DNA of 64,000 nt from Noviherbaspirillum pedocola (GTDB lineage Bacteria; Pseudomonadota; Gammaproteobacteria; Burkholderiales; Burkholderiaceae_D). This document shows positions 28,465-36,324 of this stretch, in pieces. The notes beneath the pieces are model-generated. The model had not been told where the DNA came from, made no database searches, and saw only the letters and a list, made by a program, of their open reading frames with translations. Both the position numbers and the translations under genes were made by a program. The DNA is taken from positions 124,001 through 188,000 of the forward strand of contig NZ_JAEPBG010000006.1 in the NCBI RefSeq assembly GCF_016632335.1, in the 5' to 3' direction. The first letter of the stretch is position 1; each line of letters opens with the position of its first letter.

Positions 28465-29106
28465 ATGCAAGACACTACCCATCCCATCAACGAGGTCGCC
28501 CGTATCGTCGTCGTGATTCCGGGTTCCTACCACCGCCATCGCCACATGGTGATCGTGCGCGACGCTGGCGCCGGCCTGTGCGTCATCGGCCAGGAGCCAA
28601 CGTCCTATCCCTTCAACAGCGGCGAGTGCGCCGTCGGAACCATGTGCAGCTACCGCGCAGCGCTGACCGTGCGCGGCAGGCTGCTTCTGAACGGGGAACG
28701 CGTCACGCCCGAGTATTACCTGCGGACCTGGCGCGCAGTCGTACCCACCAGTCCCGAAGATCTGCGGCAGCGCCACGGCGTCGAGGCGTTCGCCCGCATC
28801 GCCGTCAACCTCGCTGCCGAGCGTGCAAAGAGCTGGCGCCACACCGAGGAAGGCAGTCGCGTGCATAACCTCGACAGCTTTTTCGCCACCTATCCGCTCG
28901 ACGACGCCGGCATCGTGACCGTCCCGCTCGATACCGTGAAGGCCTTCGCCGACCTCGAGACCTGGCGCAGCAACTGCGCCCGGGAGACTGGCGGCAACTA
29001 CCTCGCGCTATCCCCGGTGACGTTTCTCGCAAGCGACGTCGACACTGCCGGCGAGGCGCGCGGCGCGTCCTGCACCTACGCCTATCAGCAAGCAGAACTC
29101 ATCTGA
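28465..29106 (+). CDS. Hypothetical protein
   Basis: A 213-residue soluble protein from ATG 28465 (AACAGGAGCCGACC). The frame is open far upstream (to 27394), but that extension runs through two other genes and hairpins and is not credible. The N-terminal 75 residues are strand-rich and the remainder helical. No recognised domain is seen. It is followed after 11 bases by another unknown gene, probably cotranslated. Confidence 0.6.
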   Translation: MQDTTHPINEVARIVVVIPGSYHRHRHMVIVRDAGAGLCVIGQEPTSYPFNSGECAVGTMCSYRAALTVRGRLLLNGERVTPEYYLRTWRAVVPTSPEDLRQRHGVEAFARIAVNLAAERAKSWRHTEEGSRVHNLDSFFATYPLDDAGIVTVPLDTVKAFADLETWRSNCARETGGNYLALSPVTFLASDVDTAGEARGASCTYAYQQAELI

Positions 29107-29117
29107 GGAATTTCAAC

Positions 29118-29666
29118 ATGAGCCATCACATCGAATACCGCTATCTGGCGGTACGCATTCCCGGCAAGGATCTCGCCGACAACATGGACCGCTTCTTTGT
29201 CTGCATCGAATGCGGCGACAGCAACGAATACGAGGGCCCCGGCCACGGCGCACGCCGCGCGCGCCGGTGGAGCGTCAAGATGCTCGGCACGCTCGAAGAC
29301 ATTCTCGAACAGGCTTGCTACTACGCGGTGGCATGCGAAACCGAAAGCATGCGCCCGCTGGCGCGGGACTGTACCGCCGAAGCTTACATCCGGCGTATCC
29401 GCTCGTTGGTGGATAGCGCCCGTGTCACGGACGGGTCCGTGTACGCCACGCCGATTGCGCTCAGCTACGAATGCGCCGTCGGCAGCGACGACGATATCCT
29501 GTTGCAGGGAAAAGGGGTGTCCCGCGAAGTGGATGGAAATGTCCGCTATGCCTTCCTCAGCACGGATGGCACCACAGACTACCGTACGTTCTTCGAGGTG
29601 TATCCCCTGCTAGGCAGGCGGCACCAGCATGCGTGGTGCTTCGCAAAATGCCGCGGCCAGCGGTAG
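29118..29666 (+). CDS. Hypothetical protein
   Basis: A 182-residue soluble protein starting 11 bases after the previous gene (GAGGAATTTCAAC). It has scattered cysteines (CIECGD near 31-36) but no complete metal site, and no recognised family. It is the last gene before the PRTRC cassette leader. Confidence 0.58.
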   Translation: MSHHIEYRYLAVRIPGKDLADNMDRFFVCIECGDSNEYEGPGHGARRARRWSVKMLGTLEDILEQACYYAVACETESMRPLARDCTAEAYIRRIRSLVDSARVTDGSVYATPIALSYECAVGSDDDILLQGKGVSREVDGNVRYAFLSTDGTTDYRTFFEVYPLLGRRHQHAWCFAKCRGQR

Positions 29667-29780
29667 AGGTGGCTGCGACTGAACCAACCGCAATATCAAG
29701 GCACAGCGCCGCGGGGAAATCCCTGCGGCCGCTGGCGCCACCGTCCACACAAAAGAGTTCCGCATCGTAATTTTTTGCGG

Positions 29781-29806
29781 TATATTGCTTTTGCCGCTAC
29801 GCGGCA
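29781..29806 (+). promoter_or_regulatory. Promoter-proximal hairpin module upstream of PRTRC parB
   Basis: TATATT at 29781-29786 is followed after five bases by TGCCGC-TAC-GCGGCA (29792-29806). A TTCCGC 17 bases before the TATATT could serve as -35. The leader to parB is 151 bases and includes GCGTC-TTT-GACGCACCTAC (29885-29903). Confidence 0.6.
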
Positions 29807-29884
29807 GCGTCACGAATTTTCTCCTCCGAAATCTGTGGATCGACTCTGTGAGCACTCGCCTGCTTCCGAAGTCGTTTTTCCCAT

Positions 29885-29903
29885 GCGTCTTTGACGCACC
29901 TAC
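29885..29903 (+). promoter_or_regulatory. Second conserved leader element GCGTC-NNN-GACGC-ACCTAC
   Basis: GCGTC-TTT-GACGC forms a 5-bp stem followed by ACCTAC. The same element with a TAC loop is at 43445-43463, downstream of an equivalent promoter-hairpin module. Confidence 0.5.
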
Positions 29904-29920
29904 GCAAGCCACAACAGACA

Positions 29921-29942
29921 AGCACCCAACGGGTGCTTTTTT
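29921..29942 (+). terminator. Intrinsic terminator inside the parB leader
   Basis: AGCACCC-AAC-GGGTGCT is followed by TTTTTT (to 29941) and ends only 15 bases before the parB ATG. There is no room for a promoter between them, so transcripts reaching parB must pass this terminator. This suggests attenuation. Confidence 0.75.
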
Positions 29943-29957
29943 CTTTGGAGAAAAGAA

Positions 29958-31712
29958 ATGACCGAAGCAATCCTCGAACGGCCGGTATCCGCTCAATCCG
30001 AACAGCCCAAGCAAGCGCAGCAAGCTGAGCAAGCAACCTTCCTTCCCCTGTCGTCGCTGCGCGTCAAGCCGGGCCACAACCCGCGCACCTACTTCGACGC
30101 CAAGGCGCAGGCAGATTTCGTCGAAGACATCCGCGAAAACGGCATCCTGCAGTCGATCCTGGTGCGTCCGGTCGAAGACCACTACCAGATCGTTGCCGGC
30201 GAGCGCCGCTACCGTGCCGCTCTCGAAGCGCATGGACCGGAATATCAGGTCCCGGCGCTGATCCGCCAGATGACCGACGAACAGGCCGATCTGTTCGCGC
30301 TCATGGAAAACCTCCAGCGCGAAGGCATGTCCCCGATCGAGGAAGCCGCTCAGGCCGCCAAGATCCTCGGACGGCTCAAAGGCGACCGCGAGGAAGCCGC
30401 ACGGCTACTGAAATGGTCGCTGCCTGTCCTCAACAGCCGCCTGGCGCTGCTGCAGTGCTCGGACGCGGTGCGTACCGCCCTGAACGAGCGCAAGCTGAAG
30501 TTGGGTCATGCCGAGCTGCTTGCCGCCCTTGCCAAGCCCAAGCAGGACATCCTGCTGCCGAAGATCCTGCAGCACAACATCAGCGTGCAGATCCTGAAGG
30601 CGGAAATCGACAAGGCTGCCTGCAAGCTCGATGCAGCCGTGTTCGACAAAACCGATTGCGCCGGATGCCCGCACAATTCCAGCGTTCAGGGCACGATGTT
30701 TTCGGAGGCGATCTCCGGGGGCCACTGCACGAACAAGGAATGCTACGGCGAGAAGACCGAGGCCAAAATCAATCAGGTCGCGGAAGGCCTGAAAGATGAC
30801 TACCCGACGATCCGCATCGTGCGCGTTGGCGACAACGAAACGCGCACGAAGCTGGAAGCAGCGGGTAACAAGGGCGTCGGCGAGGAACAGGCGCAAGCCT
30901 GCCGCGCCTGTGCCAACTTCGGCGCCGCGGTGTCCGCGTTGCCGGGTTCGGAGTCGCAGGTGTTCCATAGCCAGTGCTTCGACACCGCCTGCAACAGCAA
31001 GAAGATTGCCACGCGCATCAAGGGCGAGCAGGAAGCCGAAGCGGCCACCAAGGCGCAACAGGCAATCGCCCAGGCCGGCGCTCAACCCGCCGCGCAGGGT
31101 GCAACCACGGCAACGCCCGCAACAGCCAGCGCAAAGCCGGCTGAAAAGGCAGTCACTTCGGTTTCGGAAACGGACCGCGTGAAGGCCTATCGCGAGAACG
31201 TGTGGCGTGTGGCCATGACGAAAGAGATCGCCAACGAACCCGTTCTGTCGCGGCAATACCTGATCGCGCTGTGCATGAATGGCTGCGCGCGTAATATTAG
31301 CGACACCAAGCTGAAAACGGTCTTCGGCAAGATGACGAAGACCGATGCGACGAAGTATGACCTTGGCGAACAGGTCAAGTCGGTGCAGGAGCAGGAAGCG
31401 CAGGTGCAACAGGGCCTGCTGACCATGCTGGCGGCAACGGCAATGGAAGCGCTGGAGCTGCACAAGCTCAAGCAGCTGGCGACGTTCCACCAGCTCGACC
31501 TCACCAAGCACTGGAAGCTCGACAAGGAGCTTCTCGATATTCTGACGAAGTCGGAGATCAAGGTGCTGGCTACCGAGGTCGGCCTCGATAAGGCCGCTGG
31601 CGACAAGTTCAACAAGTTGTTCAGCGAGAAGAAGGATGATCTGATCAAGGCGCTGCTTGCGGTGGAAGGCTTCAACTATTCCGCCGTCATCCCGAAAGTC
31701 ATGCAGTACTGA
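29958..31712 (+). CDS. PRTRC-system ParB-family protein
   Basis: The first gene of the PRTRC (ParB-related, ThiF-related cassette). The 584-residue protein has a ParB/Srx-like N-terminal domain (about 25-120) with the signature NPR..FD and the phosphate-binding GERRYRA (near 85). A helix-turn-helix region follows. Cysteine clusters (CAGCPHNSS near 237-240, CRACANF near 315-318) suggest zinc binding. A long Ala-rich linker precedes a helical C-terminus. Size and extra domains distinguish it from the chromosome-partition ParB, and no ParA is encoded nearby. The start is ATG 29958 with TTGGAGAAAAGA. It may act as a CTPase/DNA clamp or nuclease; its actual role is unknown. Confidence 0.88.
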   Translation: MTEAILERPVSAQSEQPKQAQQAEQATFLPLSSLRVKPGHNPRTYFDAKAQADFVEDIRENGILQSILVRPVEDHYQIVAGERRYRAALEAHGPEYQVPALIRQMTDEQADLFALMENLQREGMSPIEEAAQAAKILGRLKGDREEAARLLKWSLPVLNSRLALLQCSDAVRTALNERKLKLGHAELLAALAKPKQDILLPKILQHNISVQILKAEIDKAACKLDAAVFDKTDCAGCPHNSSVQGTMFSEAISGGHCTNKECYGEKTEAKINQVAEGLKDDYPTIRIVRVGDNETRTKLEAAGNKGVGEEQAQACRACANFGAAVSALPGSESQVFHSQCFDTACNSKKIATRIKGEQEAEAATKAQQAIAQAGAQPAAQGATTATPATASAKPAEKAVTSVSETDRVKAYRENVWRVAMTKEIANEPVLSRQYLIALCMNGCARNISDTKLKTVFGKMTKTDATKYDLGEQVKSVQEQEAQVQQGLLTMLAATAMEALELHKLKQLATFHQLDLTKHWKLDKELLDILTKSEIKVLATEVGLDKAAGDKFNKLFSEKKDDLIKALLAVEGFNYSAVIPKVMQY

Positions 31713-31722
31713 CGTTGACGCT

Positions 31723-31750
31723 CCCCTGGCAACAGGGGGGCGGCTTTTTA
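31723..31750 (+). terminator. GNRA-capped terminator between parB and PRTRC E
   Basis: CCCCTG-GCAA-CAGGGG (31723-31738) is followed by GGCGGC and TTTTT. It would reduce expression of the downstream PRTRC genes relative to parB. Confidence 0.65.
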
Positions 31751-31822
31751 CCGCGATCATCATGGTTCACCCATGCCACCGGCATAGGCGAGCTGTTCCC
31801 CGACGCTCCGATGTTTCTCAAC

Positions 31823-31835
31823 GCCGCACAGCGGC
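31823..31835 (+). repeat. Start-proximal GCCGC-ACA-GCGGC hairpin
   Basis: A perfect 5-bp stem with ACA loop, 20 bases before ATG 31856. Confidence 0.72.
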
Positions 31836-31855
31836 ACCAATCGGAGACCTTCACA

Positions 31856-32380
31856 ATGTTTTCAGCACTCAAAGAACTGCTCGGCGACTGCGGCGAGCTC
31901 AAACTGATCCTGAAGGCGGATGGCGACAAGATGAAAGTCTTCGTCTGCCCGCCCGCTGCAGCCGCCGGCAAAGGCGTCGAAGCCGCCCTGTCGCGCACCC
32001 TGCCCCTCATCGCCACACCCGAGGAACTCGATGCCGGCTTCGTGGGCGCCGTGGCCAGCTTCCGAGCCAGCCGCAAATCGCTCGCGGAACAGGTCGAGGC
32101 AACGTCGACGATCCTCAAGGCAGCAGAGAAGGACCAGGCCAAGAAGGCAACGCGCCCGGCCGCTAAGTCTGTGAAAGGCGCAAGCAGCAAGCCGGACATC
32201 GATGTCCCGCTTCCGGCCAACGCCACGGATGATGACCATGGCGACGACGATACATCTTCGGACGACGATGCAGACGCTTCCAATGGCGCGGCATCCGGTT
32301 CCGCAACCGTCACGCTGCCCGCATCGTCCGAACCCACCTCAAACGAACAAGCCGGCTTTGATCTCGGCGCTCTGCTCTAA
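31856..32380 (+). CDS. PRTRC system protein E
   Basis: A 174-residue protein in the position of PRTRC protein E, between ParB and protein C. The N-terminal 85 residues (MFSALKELLGDCGELKLILK, then LPLIATPEELDAGFVGAV) match what I know of that family. The C-terminal half is a Lys/Ala/Asp/Ser-rich disordered tail. Function is unknown. GGAG lies 9-10 bases before the chosen ATG. Identification leans on cassette order as well as sequence. Confidence 0.78.
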   Translation: MFSALKELLGDCGELKLILKADGDKMKVFVCPPAAAAGKGVEAALSRTLPLIATPEELDAGFVGAVASFRASRKSLAEQVEATSTILKAAEKDQAKKATRPAAKSVKGASSKPDIDVPLPANATDDDHGDDDTSSDDDADASNGAASGSATVTLPASSEPTSNEQAGFDLGALL

Positions 32381-32391
32381 AGGAGACAATC

Positions 32392-32601
32392 ATGGCAATC
32401 GAAGTGATGCAACTCAACCGCACCTTTTCTTTCAACGGCGTGGACCTGCCCGACCCTGGCCAGGAGTTCACGCCGGAAGAGGTCAAGGAAGTTTACGCAA
32501 ACCAGTATCCCGATCTGCTTACCGCAGTCATCGACGGCCCGAAAATCGTCGGCGACAAGGAAGCCTATACCTTCGTGCGCAACGTCGGCACCAAGGGATA
32601 G
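32392..32601 (+). CDS. PRTRC system protein C (ubiquitin-like, ends in Gly)
   Basis: A 69-residue protein with AAAGGAGACAATC before the ATG. Its pattern (MxxExMxLxRxFxFxGVxLPDPG, YANQYPDLLTA) fits PRTRC protein C. Length and strand pattern suit a beta-grasp ubiquitin-like fold, and the chain ends in VGTKG with a C-terminal Gly69, as expected of a protein activated by an E1 enzyme. An E1-like (ThiF), an E2-like (B) and a JAMM peptidase (A) are encoded in the same operon. Conjugation to targets is inference. Confidence 0.82.
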   Translation: MAIEVMQLNRTFSFNGVDLPDPGQEFTPEEVKEVYANQYPDLLTAVIDGPKIVGDKEAYTFVRNVGTKG

Positions 32602-32604
32602 CAA

Positions 32605-32805
32605 ATGGAAAGGGAAAAGCTGATGGCAGTTTTGGACGGCAAGTTGCCGGCCAAGACCTTCGCCGGCAGAAACGTCACGATGGTGGTGTACGACAACGGC
32701 GAAATGAAGCAGATCGCCAGCGTCATCCAACGCCTGGCCGCCAAGCCGATCAAGAGGCAGCGGCCCCTGCAAATCCGATCAAGCATGCTGCCGCCCTGCT
32801 TCTAG
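32605..32805 (+). CDS. Small hypothetical protein within PRTRC cassette
   Basis: A 66-residue frame starting 3 bases after protein C (in-frame ATGs at 32605 and 32623). It has a short strand-rich centre (TFAGRNVTMVVYDNGEMK) and a basic tail. It is not one of the named PRTRC components I recognise. The tight spacing makes translation plausible. Confidence 0.5.
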   Translation: MEREKLMAVLDGKLPAKTFAGRNVTMVVYDNGEMKQIASVIQRLAAKPIKRQRPLQIRSSMLPPCF

Positions 32806-32822
32806 GCGCTTGCTGACTTACC

Positions 32823-32864
32823 ACAACCCCTTCGGGGGTTGTCTCATGTTTGCGAGCATGAGAC
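32823..32864 (+). promoter_or_regulatory. Two adjacent strong hairpins before PRTRC F
   Basis: ACAACCCC-TTCG-GGGGTTGT (32823-32842, UUCG loop) is followed without gap by GTCTCATG...CATGAGAC (32841-32864). The two stems share two bases, so they compete at the junction. Neither has a T run. Confidence 0.6.
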
Positions 32865-32892
32865 AGCCCACCCCGCTCCTTGGTTTATGTAC

Positions 32893-32903
32893 CCGCTACG
32901 CGG
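32893..32903 (+). repeat. Start-proximal CCGC-TAC-GCGG hairpin
   Basis: A 4-bp stem with TAC loop, 22 bases before ATG 32926 and just upstream of the CAGGAG site. Confidence 0.65.
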
Positions 32904-32925
32904 AAACCATCCACAGGAGTGCATC

Positions 32926-34017
32926 ATGCAAACAGCTATCGCCGATCGGCCATCAGGCCAACTCGGCTTTCAACTTCCCTCGCTGCACATCGACATTCCC
33001 GTTCGTACCGTTTTGATCGAGCCGGCGTTTCAGGACGCCGATCCGATGGCCAAGGCGCTTGTTGAACTGGGCGTCATCGACCCGGAAACGATCAGCGACA
33101 GCGCCGAAACGCCCCGCGACGTTCTGAAGCAGGGTTTAGCAGCATGGATTGAGAAGCGCATCGGCAGACTGGAGCGCCTCCATTTAACGTTCGGCATCCG
33201 GTCGCCCGGACAAGCGAACCTTTTTGTGGACACGCTGCAGGACGCCGACTGCAAACTGGAGTACACCCGCCCCGTGCTGTGCATCGGACAAACGGGTGAA
33301 GAGCATCCCTACCTGATCGATGAAGCCGCGGAACTGCTTGAAACGTGTCACGCCGGCTTGTTCAGCGTCATCTGGAAGACCGTTTACGCCGCCCAAGCGC
33401 CAACGGTACCGGTGCGCACCCCGGAAGAGTTCTTCTGCCACTTTTGCCATAACTGGTACGAGTGCGACGAAAGCGAGCTCGAAACGCCCGAGGGCGTCGA
33501 GCAGGCCCTCGAATCGCTGAAGGAGCGTTTTGAAGACGCGATCGAGAAGGACTACTACCCGGAAAATGCGCGGCGGGTATTCGGAATGGATTATCTGCGC
33601 CGAACGAACAGCATGGCTGAGGATGCGCTAAGCGATGAGGAGATCCTGTCTCGCGCCTATGCGACCGGAAACGCCTATGCATGCAAGGTAATCGACGCTG
33701 CGGCCCGCCTGCGGGAGAGCATCGATGCCGCCGATGCCGTCGAAGCAAGTCTGCCTGACATGACGGATATCCATGGCGGCTGGCCTGTTCATCAAGGCTC
33801 GACGCTGGTTTTCCAGGACCACGAGTTCACCTGGCAGATCCTCGACGACGAAATCGAGATGGCTTACCAAGCCGGCGACAACACTGACCTGATGGGACTG
33901 CGCGAGTTGCCTGCCGACCGCGAAGCCCTGAACACATTCTTCACCAAGCTCGATATCGCCCTGGTCGTTCTGCGGCGCTTCGACGCGCTTCTCAAACTTA
34001 TTTCCCAACCACACTGA
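32926..34017 (+). CDS. PRTRC system protein F
   Basis: A 363-residue acidic protein between proteins C and B, the usual place of PRTRC protein F. ATG 32926 follows CACAGGAGTGCATC; the frame opens 87 bases earlier inside the hairpin leader. It contains a CHFC pair (near 172-175) and long helical stretches. No enzymatic motif is seen and the function is unknown. The identification uses cassette order plus overall size and composition. Confidence 0.75.
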   Translation: MQTAIADRPSGQLGFQLPSLHIDIPVRTVLIEPAFQDADPMAKALVELGVIDPETISDSAETPRDVLKQGLAAWIEKRIGRLERLHLTFGIRSPGQANLFVDTLQDADCKLEYTRPVLCIGQTGEEHPYLIDEAAELLETCHAGLFSVIWKTVYAAQAPTVPVRTPEEFFCHFCHNWYECDESELETPEGVEQALESLKERFEDAIEKDYYPENARRVFGMDYLRRTNSMAEDALSDEEILSRAYATGNAYACKVIDAAARLRESIDAADAVEASLPDMTDIHGGWPVHQGSTLVFQDHEFTWQILDDEIEMAYQAGDNTDLMGLRELPADREALNTFFTKLDIALVVLRRFDALLKLISQPH

Positions 34018-34028
34018 AGGAGACTGCC

Positions 34029-34784
34029 ATGCAATTCGACTTGGAAGACGGCGCCGTTGATGCGACCCTCACCCGCGCAATCCTGCTTTACGAAACCAAA
34101 GCCAACTACGCGCAGTCAGCCACCACGGTGCTCGCGACAGTTCATGATGTTGCTGATGTTGGCACCGCGGCACGGCCGAACGTGCAGATCATGCCGGGCT
34201 TGCCGATCACGAAGGACGCGCTGGTTCATGCGCTCGGTACCATGGCCGAGGAATACCTGGTCTGTACCGACCTGCTGCCCGAGCGCCTGCTAGGGTTCTC
34301 GCCCAAGCACCTGTTCTGGTGGCGGCCTGCTGGCAAATCACGCGTCTTTTTCCGCTGCAAGGAACTGGGCCAGCGCGCGGCGATCGTGCCGCATCCGCCA
34401 CTGGCGTTCATCGTGTCAGGCAACGCCTGGTACGTTTTCGCTCTCGCGGAAAACAAGCGCCCCACGCTGGAAACGGAGCTGTTTCATGCCCCGTATTTCA
34501 ATGTGTACGACACCGGCAGCATCTGCATCGGATCGGCGAACATCCCCGACAAACTGCAGCCGGGGACTCTCCCGCTGTGGGAATCGGCGTTCTTCGATTC
34601 CGAGTTCACCCATGTCAACGGCTCGGTGCGCAAGGTCGCGCATGAACGCGGCGAATACGCGTTCTGGAAAGAGATGCTCGACGGCGCCTACGACGAATTT
34701 CCAACCGATCTGCTCGTGCCGCAGAAGAAGACCGTCAAAAATCTTCTGGACGCGGTTGCGGCACGAGGAGGCGCACGTGGATAA
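34029..34784 (+). CDS. PRTRC system protein B (E2-like fold candidate)
   Basis: A 251-residue protein, 11 bases after F. The segment PHPPLAFIVSGNAWYVFAL (His122-Pro-Pro) followed by APYFNVYDTGSICIGSA, with Cys166, parallels the HPN-like and catalytic-Cys layout of prokaryotic E2-like (Prok-E2 family D) proteins. That family includes PRTRC protein B. A ubiquitin-conjugating-like role with protein C as cargo is inferred. Its stop overlaps the GTG start of protein A by 8 bases, so translation is coupled. Confidence 0.8.
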   Translation: MQFDLEDGAVDATLTRAILLYETKANYAQSATTVLATVHDVADVGTAARPNVQIMPGLPITKDALVHALGTMAEEYLVCTDLLPERLLGFSPKHLFWWRPAGKSRVFFRCKELGQRAAIVPHPPLAFIVSGNAWYVFALAENKRPTLETELFHAPYFNVYDTGSICIGSANIPDKLQPGTLPLWESAFFDSEFTHVNGSVRKVAHERGEYAFWKEMLDGAYDEFPTDLLVPQKKTVKNLLDAVAARGGARG

Positions 34785-35379
34785 GCGAGACGTGGCAATG
34801 CAGGCGTCGATGCCCTCCATGATGGTGCCGCGCTATGGAAAGCTTCAAGCGGCCGAGACTTTCGGCGAGCGCTTGTTGATCGCATCCAACGGCGTGTTCC
34901 TTGAGGTGAACCGCGTCTGGGCCCGGTTTATCCGTCGCGTTTCCTCGTCCATCGCCACGCCGCTTCCCTACGGGGAGCAGCAGTCGACGACGGAATGGAA
35001 GATCGAAGGAATACCGAAGCATCTGCTGCGGCAGTTCAACGACATGGCGCGTGCGCAGTCACACCGGGAAATCGGCGGCTGCATCATCTGGAATGAAAAA
35101 ACCGGCTACCGCCTGTCTCCCGTAATCACCCTTGAATCCAGTGGTGCGCATCTGCGCTACCAGCCTCCGCCAATGGAAGCCGGTGACCATCTGATCATTG
35201 ACTGCCATTCGCACGCGCGTTTCGGCGCCTGCTTTTCCAAAACAGACGATGCGGACGACGCATGGAGCGTGAAGCTGGCCTATGTCGTGGGCAACTGCGA
35301 CCGGCAAGAGCAAAGCGTAGCCATGCGCCTGTGCATCAAGGGCATTTTCGAAACAACCCAACTTGAGGAGAAATCATGA
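34777..35379 (+). CDS. PRTRC system protein A (JAMM/MPN metallopeptidase)
   Basis: The 200-residue product begins at GTG 34777, chosen for GAGGAGG 6 bases upstream. Residues E98 (HREIGG), H144-S-H146, S154 and D157 form a complete JAMM zinc-protease signature (E ... HxH-x7-S-x2-D). The domain should therefore be catalytically competent. In ubiquitin-like systems such enzymes process or remove the modifier. It is fused to an extra N-terminal region of about 90 residues. Its last codons overlap the ThiF-like gene (ATGA). Confidence 0.87.
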   Translation: MDKRDVAMQASMPSMMVPRYGKLQAAETFGERLLIASNGVFLEVNRVWARFIRRVSSSIATPLPYGEQQSTTEWKIEGIPKHLLRQFNDMARAQSHREIGGCIIWNEKTGYRLSPVITLESSGAHLRYQPPPMEAGDHLIIDCHSHARFGACFSKTDDADDAWSVKLAYVVGNCDRQEQSVAMRLCIKGIFETTQLEEKS

Positions 35380-36284
35380 AAGTCATTCACAAAATCGATC
35401 CAAACTTGCTTCGGCGTAGTGTCAACGTGACCGTGGTCGGCGCCGGCGGAACAGGCTCTGCCCTGCTGCCGCGTCTCATGCAACTGCACCATGCGTTGAT
35501 CGCGCTTGGGCATCCCGGTGGTCTGGATGTCTGCGTCTATGACGGTGACACCGTTTCCGAAGCCAACATCGGCCGCCAAGGGTTCTTCCCGAGCGACGTC
35601 GGCCAATACAAGGCTACCGTGCTCGTGAACCGGCTCAATATGTGCTGGGGAACGCAATGGGAAGCCTATCCCCAACGCATCAACAAGTCCGACCGCATCC
35701 GCACCGACATCATCATCGGCTGTGTGGACACGCGGAAGGCGCGCGCGGCAATCCTGGGATGCGTGGCCAACGCGCATGTCTATTACCTCGACTGCGGCAA
35801 TGGTCAGAACTCCGGCCAAGTCGTCATCGGGGAAATCGGCGGGCCCAGCACGATGAAACGCTGCGATCGTCTGCCGTCAGTGGCGGACCTGTTTCCCGAG
35901 GCGGTAAATCCCGATCTGGACGCAACCGACGACGCACCGAGCTGCTCGGTCGCAGAAGCTCTCGAAAAGCAAAGCCTGGTCGTGAACATGGCCATGGCGA
36001 CCGCAGCCTTCAACCTGCTGTGGACGCTATTCCGTGAAGGCGGCCTTAACTACTCGGGCCAGTTCATCAACCTGAAAACTGGCATGACCGCACCGATCCG
36101 GATGGATACGGCGGTCTGGGAACGCTTGGGATACAAAGCGCCCGTGCCGAAGCAGCGTGTGCGCAGGAAGGTGCTGAAGGTGGCTGAAGTAGGTACAGCC
36201 CCGGAAGGCGCCGGGCCGACTGAAGCCGCTGTCACAAATGAAGATGCAGTCCCAGCACCAGAAGAAATGGCGCTGGCTGCTTGA
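35376..36284 (+). CDS. PRTRC system ThiF-family E1-like adenylyltransferase
   Basis: This 302-residue E1-like enzyme has the nucleotide-binding loop GAGGTG (22-27), D56-G-D58, N64-x2-R67-Q68, K79 and D118. A conserved Cys190 lies in PSCSVAEALEKQ, the position used for thioester formation in E1 enzymes. All adenylation residues are present. It should adenylate a C-terminal glycine, and PRTRC protein C is the obvious substrate. A Thr/Glu/Pro-rich tail follows residue 265. It is the last gene of the cassette, closed by a terminator. Confidence 0.9.
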   Translation: MKVIHKIDPNLLRRSVNVTVVGAGGTGSALLPRLMQLHHALIALGHPGGLDVCVYDGDTVSEANIGRQGFFPSDVGQYKATVLVNRLNMCWGTQWEAYPQRINKSDRIRTDIIIGCVDTRKARAAILGCVANAHVYYLDCGNGQNSGQVVIGEIGGPSTMKRCDRLPSVADLFPEAVNPDLDATDDAPSCSVAEALEKQSLVVNMAMATAAFNLLWTLFREGGLNYSGQFINLKTGMTAPIRMDTAVWERLGYKAPVPKQRVRRKVLKVAEVGTAPEGAGPTEAAVTNEDAVPAPEEMALAA

Positions 36285-36290
36285 AGATAT

Positions 36291-36324
36291 GCCGAAGTCC
36301 GTAAGGGCTTCGGCTTTTTTTATT
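36291..36324 (+). terminator. Terminator of the PRTRC cassette
   Basis: GCCGAAG...CTTCGGC forms a 7-bp stem over a 10-base loop, followed by TTTTTTTATTT. Confidence 0.9.

Noticed and set aside
29958-31712. Standard plasmid partition parB
   Set aside because: No parA or centromere-like repeats lie alongside. The extra zinc-like and Ala-rich regions and the downstream E, C, F, B, A and ThiF genes identify the PRTRC variant instead.
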